Shown here: piece by piece, positions 60,389 through 64,000 of the stretch
How positions within the stretch are numbered: position 1 is the stretch's first letter
Layout: each line of letters opens with the position of its first letter
Assembly: GCF_000523275.1 (NCBI RefSeq)
Contig: NZ_ATHQ01000001.1
Coordinates: forward strand, 1,371,289-1,435,288
DNA length: 64,000 nucleotides
DNA from: Lebetimonas sp. JH292
GTDB lineage: Bacteria; Campylobacterota; Campylobacteria; Campylobacterales; Nautiliaceae
Direction: 5' to 3'
Program-made: the position numbers and the translations under genes
The notes under the pieces: model-generated
Seen by the model: the letters and a program-made list of their open reading frames with translations, nothing else
Database searches by the model: none
What the model was told of the DNA's origin: nothing

Positions 60389-60745
60389 TCCTTTATTGTT
60401 ATAAATCTCTTTTGAAGAGATTATTTTTCTTTTTAGTTTTTCTAAATTAAATTTTTGATAAACATCATCAGGATCATAATATATTGCCCCGTCTTTTGAT
60501 ATTAAAATGAGCGCTTTTGTAATAGTTTCCTTATCTTCCATTTTAATTGTTAAACCGTAAATGTCTGAGAATTCATTATCTTTATCAAACAGGACAATAA
60601 CTGTTATATATTTTGAAACCTTATAAAAAGCATGGTTATTATAAGCTGAGTATCAAATTCAACCGGGATTGAATTTTTATCATATAAAGAAGCGGTATAT
60701 CTTCCAAATAATAAAATTTATTTTTATATTTTATTTTCAAAACTG
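60389..60745 (-). pseudogene. Unknown nif-region protein upstream of the SIR2-like gene
   Basis: Reassembled from frames: IKYKNKFYYLEDIPLLYDKN, IPVEFDTQLI, VIVLFDKDNEFSDIYGLTI, LILISKDGAIYYDPDDVYQ and FNLEKLKRKIISSKEIYN. About 110 residues. I do not recognise it. Its tandem position with the SIR2-like and clpX genes suggests one operon. Confidence 0.4.
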
Positions 60746-60811
60746 CTCCTTTTTTTATGTATATGCAATATTTATTCTATTGTTTAGAACGTTTTAAATA
60801 AGGAGAAAAAA

Positions 60812-61838
60812 ATGAATTCAACAAACAAAAATTTTTTACCGGAAGATATAAAAGAAAAAATAAACAACCATCCGTGTTACTGTGAAGATGCACATCATCA
60901 TTATGCCCGTATTCATGCGGCTGTGGCTCCTGCATGTAATATTCAGTGCAATTACTGCAACAGAAAATACGACTGTTCTAATGAAAGCCGCCCCGGTGTT
61001 ACAAGTGAGAGAATGACTCCCGAAGAAGCGATAAAAAAAGTACTTTATGTGGGGGGAGAGGTTCAGCGTCTGAGTGTTTTGGGTATTGCAGGCCCGGGTG
61101 ACGCCCTTGCAAATCCGAAAAACACATTTGAAACTTTCAGGCTGGTCAGGGAAAAAACGCCTGATCTTAAACTCTGCCTTTCAACAAACGGGCTGGCTCT
61201 TCCTGATTATGTGGATGAACTTGTAAAATACGGGGTTGATCATGTCACCGTTACAATAAACAGCTGTTGATGAAACAGGGGAAATAGGTTCAAAAATATA
61301 TTCCTGGGTTTATTACGACCATAAAAGACATTTTGGTATTCTGCTTCAAAGACAGCTTGAGGGTATTAAAAAATGTGTGGAAAAGGGTATTTTAATTAAA
61401 GCCAATTCCGTTTTAATTCCGGGAATAAACGATAAGCATCTTCCAAGTTGCAAAAAAATTAAAAGAAATGGGGGTGTTTTTACACAATATATATAAGCCT
61501 GCGGTGTGGATGTAAGGCTTATGAAACACTGCAGACAGTGCAGGGCCGATGCCGTGGGTCTTATAGAAAGCAAGAAAAGAAGCGAAAAACAAGATAGAAG
61601 AATTTAGAAAAATCCTTGAAAAGGCAAATGAAAGAGCAAGGGAACTTGAAGAAAATCTAAGCTCAGAGAATAAAACCATTTTAGTTGCCGTTACAACCGC
61701 AGGTGAGGGAATGATTAACCAGCACTTCGGCTCAGCAAAAGAATTTTTAATTTATAAAGCAGGAGACAGGGGTGTTATGTTTGTTCAACACAGAAAAATA
61801 AACAGTGCGTATGCCCAGAGTGTAGGTTCACAACCCTA
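60812..61838 (+). pseudogene. nifB: Radical SAM FeMo-cofactor synthase NifB, frameshifted
   Basis: ATG 60812 after AAGGAGA. The radical SAM cluster motif CNIQCNYC (42, 46, 49) and [28 protein letters not shown] are intact; a one-base insertion at about 61260 ends the frame, and the rest follows in other frames (IYSWVYYDHKRHFGI, ANSVLIPGINDKHL, then the C-terminal NifX-like domain VAVTTAGEGMINQHFGSAKEF). NifB makes the NifB-co precursor. The 3' end is joined by a deletion to nifV. Confidence 0.9.
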
Positions 61839-62596
61839 AGAGACGGAGAGCAGGCCCCTTATGTGGCTTTTAACACAAAAGAAAAAATAGCAATTGCCAA
61901 AATGCTTGTGGAGTGTGGTGCAGACGAGCTTGAAATAGGAATTCCGGCTATGGGGGAAGATGAAAAAAGAGATATAAAAACACTGCTTTCTTTAGAACTT
62001 GATGTGCGTATGATGACATGGAACAGAGCCGTGATGAAAGATTTGGAAGCCTCACTTGAGTGCGGTGTGAAAGCTAGAAGTTGAATTTAAAGGATATTAA
62101 ACAATCTTGAAAAAACAATTACAGAGGCAAAAAAAGAGGGGGTTTTTGTATGTATGGTTTAGATTCTGCGATACGGTTGGAATACTTACCCCTTTAAAAA
62201 CATATGAAATTATTAAAAAGCTGACGTCATTAAATCTTTTGCCTATAGAAATGCACACACATAATGCTTCGTTTGAACAGGTTTTGATGAACCGAACTTA
62301 ATAAAAAAAGTAAAAGGCTTTTTGCGCATGAAAGCGGCATACATGCTGATGCCTACGAGCCTTTTGAAGCGTTTCCAATAGGTAAACATTCAGGCTCTTC
62401 CACGCTTATGTATCATTTAAAAGCTGCGGGGATAGAGGCTAAAAAAGAGGTTTTAAGAATTGTAACAACAAGGAAATTTATAAGATGGCTTAAATTAATA
62501 GATACACCCGAAATAATCTCAATTGCAAAAGAGATGGACATTGAGGTGGACACTTTTCCGCATTTGTTTTTGGAATATATAAAGAAAATATGTTAG
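61838..62596 (+). pseudogene. nifV: Homocitrate synthase NifV, broken
   Basis: LRDGEQAPYVAF at 61838 is the catalytic start of the DRE-TIM barrel; the initiating codons are lost at the fusion with nifB. Then ADELEIGIPAMGEDEKRDIK, RFCDTVGILTPLKTYEII, IEMHTHN, FAHESGIHADAYEPFE and IGKHSGSSTLMYHLKAAG. Homocitrate is the organic ligand of the nitrogenase cofactor. At least five frame changes. Confidence 0.85.
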
Positions 62597-62672
62597 CGGG
62601 CGTAATTCTGACGGTGGAATATGAAAAAAATATTCAGATTAAATATTTTATGGTAGAAAATAGATTTTAAAA

Positions 62673-62945
62673 ATGCAAAGGAACAGCTCATTAAAATTTG
62701 CACTTCCAGACAGTTTTCAGCATTCTTGCTCTATTACTTCAAAAGATGTTTTTTTAGGACCCTGGATATCAAAGGATGAATATGAAGCGGAAAAGGTTAA
62801 AAAGAGTAATATCATACAGCCCGGATATTAAAAATATTAACAAACTTTTCAAAAAATACAATTTTGAAAAAACAGAAAAACTGGTTTTTTTAAGCTATGG
62901 GGATTGTGAAATAAATTTTAACAATATTTATTCGTTTTCATTTTA
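62673..62945 (+). pseudogene. Unknown small nif-region protein
   Basis: ATG 62673: MQRNSSLKFALPDSFQHSC and DVFLGPWISKDEYEAEKVKK, then after a shift INKLFKKYNFEKTEKLVFLS and YGDCEINFNNIYSFSF. About 90 residues, unrecognised. A separate short frame (MLAGVILTVEYEKNIQI) lies between nifV and this gene and may be the start of another fragment. Confidence 0.4.
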
Positions 62946-62958
62946 AAAGGAGGAAAAA

Positions 62959-63273
62959 ATGGAGAACTAAAAAAAGAAATTGGAAAAAGAAAAAGAAAAG
63001 CTGTTGAGCTGGCCGGTCAGATTCATGACATTGTGGAAGATACATTGTGGGTGGATTATAACAAGATTTAAAAAAGAAATGTAAAACAGGCTATTGAAAT
63101 TTTTGAGAATACTTCTTTACCTTTTAAAAAGGCAAAAAAATTGGTAACTGAATGCAACAGATGCTGCTGCAGAGAACCTTTAAAAAAAATTCGGTAAATA
63201 TGATTTTAAAGAGATAGAAATGCTGATAGAAAAAAGGTGGGAGAGAATAAGAAAACTGGCTGAAGGAGATTAA
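62959..63273 (+). pseudogene. DUF683/CCE_0567-like nif protein, frameshifted
   Basis: After an AGGAGG site: MENLKKEIGKRKRKAVELAG and QIHDIVEDTLWVDYNK resemble the short helical nif-cluster proteins of the DUF683 family (LHDLxE pattern). A shift near 63070 leads to KQAIEIFENTSLPFKKAKKL, TECNRCCCREPL and EMLIEKRWERIRKLAEGD. The CNRCCC motif could bind a metal; it is not usual for DUF683. Confidence 0.6.
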
Positions 63274-63274
63274 A

Positions 63275-64000
63275 ATGGATATTAACGGATGGAGTGAACT
63301 TAAAAAATGGCTTATTAAACATAAGGCTTTAGGTGAAAATATTGACAATCCTTTATATATTACAAGGTTGAACCTTAGCTCTAAAGAGATAAAAGAACTT
63401 CCAGGTTCTATTGAACTGCTTGAAAATCTTGTTACGCTGGATTTAAGTGACAATTTTTTAGAAGCGCTGCCTGAGAGTATTAAAAATTTAAAAAAACTGA
63501 TAAATTTAAATATATCCAAGAATAATTTTAAAGTTTTGCCTGAAGTTTTGGGTGAAAAATGCAAACGGCAATTTGATAGAAAATGTCGATGTGCTGCAAA
63601 AATGTCAGAGTTTAAGCAATTTAAGGGTAGTTAATATTTCAAATAACTTTATAAAAGGAATTTCTTCAATTTGTAAATCCCTTTGCAATGTGGAAAGACT
63701 TGATATCTCTTCAAATTTAATAAAGGAAATTCCGGATGAAGTGTCATATCTTGTTTCTTTAAATGTTTTAAACGCCCAGGATTTCTGAATTAAAAGTTAT
63801 AGATATGGAAGATCTTGAATACTAACAATCCTGTACAAAAAGATTTATTTAAGAGATGATTTTGCCCCTTATTTGGAAAGCTTTTCCGCCGACGGGTGCG
63901 GGCTAAAAGAATTTTTAATGTTTAAATCAGGTGAAATTAAAAATTTGTGCTACAGCTCAAATGAACTTACCGAATTGTCAGAAGAGATAATTAATTATTC
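63275..64000 (+). pseudogene. Leucine-rich repeat protein of the nif region (continues beyond window)
   Basis: MDINGWSELKKWLIKHKAL, then repeated leucine-rich units: ITRLNLSSKEIKELPGSIEL, LVTLDLSDNFLEALPESIKN, LINLNISKNNFKVLPEVLG. After shifts near 63560 and 63640 they continue (LRVVNISNNFIKGISSICKS, VERLDISSNLIKEIPDEV, LNVLNAQD) and go on to the window end. LRR proteins of unknown role are seen in several nif clusters. It starts one base after the previous gene. Confidence 0.75.

Noticed and set aside
61800-61860. A natural nifB-nifV fusion
   Set aside because: Sequence passes from the NifB C-terminal domain to LRDGEQAP without the NifV start, and frames do not match; this is a deletion junction, not a designed fusion.
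1-64000. tRNA and rRNA genes
   Set aside because: I looked in the gaps between genes and next to the integrases and saw no cloverleaf-like or rRNA sequence; most gaps in the left part are shorter than 100 bases.

Overview
The window looks like a piece of a Campylobacterota (Epsilonproteobacteria) chromosome, most likely from the Nautiliales (Nautilia, Caminibacter or Lebetimonas type). The DNA is very AT-rich. Gene orders typical of the phylum are present: HIT-pheS-pheT-aroA-ispH-rpsA-serA and apt-trpB-dedA-pepA-ychF. Menaquinone is made by the futalosine route (mqnC), there is a DUF1882 protein, and nitrogen-fixation accessory genes are present. This assignment is inference from gene content; no 16S gene lies in the window.

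Positions 1-38300 are dense housekeeping DNA with few gaps: the end of flhA, c-di-GMP enzymes interleaved with sulfur amino-acid genes (metY, metX), xseB, a nitrilase-fold protein without its catalytic residues, mqnC, lysS-glyA, trpE with STAS/CheX proteins, aroE, murA-nfo, HIT/pheST/aroA/ispH/rpsA/serA, efp-apt-trpB-dedA-pepA, ychF, an rRNA methyltransferase, sixA, ubiD and a CRP-family regulator. Nearly all are intact. Exceptions are single frameshifts in the STAS-CheX gene, aroA and ispH, and a deletion that joins the front of sixA to the back of ubiD. A dispersed family of short repeats (GTGAGTT runs, a GC-rich hairpin, AATGGAAA-type tracts) sits between genes and has entered aroA and ubiD.

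Positions 38296-45283 are bounded by two copies of one IS256-family element plus extra fragments of it. The first copy is intact and cuts the CRP-family gene; the second is frameshifted and internally deleted. Between them are broken remains of a DNA phosphorothioation (Dnd) system, an AAA_14-type ATPase, two divergent P4-type integrases and a response-regulator fragment.

Positions 45292-64000 hold a nitrogen-fixation accessory region in which almost every gene is broken by frameshifts or internal deletions although motifs remain readable: nifA, SagB-type nitroreductase, [2Fe-2S] ferredoxin, flavodiiron protein, a MoxR/DUF2201 pair, ankyrin, Sel1 and leucine-rich repeat proteins, three tandem ferredoxins, nifX, clpX with a SIR2-like gene, nifB, nifV and a DUF683 protein. 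nifHDK are not in the window. A 5.7-kb defence island (type I restriction-modification with rhuM, an ATPase and a GmrSD-like DUF262 gene) is inserted exactly at the end of the third ferredoxin gene, between two perfect 34-bp direct repeats.

The contrast between the clean left part and the indel-riddled right part starts at the IS element. It can mean real decay of a mobile/accessory region, or a low-quality or chimeric assembly joined through a repeated IS. The sequence alone cannot decide; raw-read coverage would.
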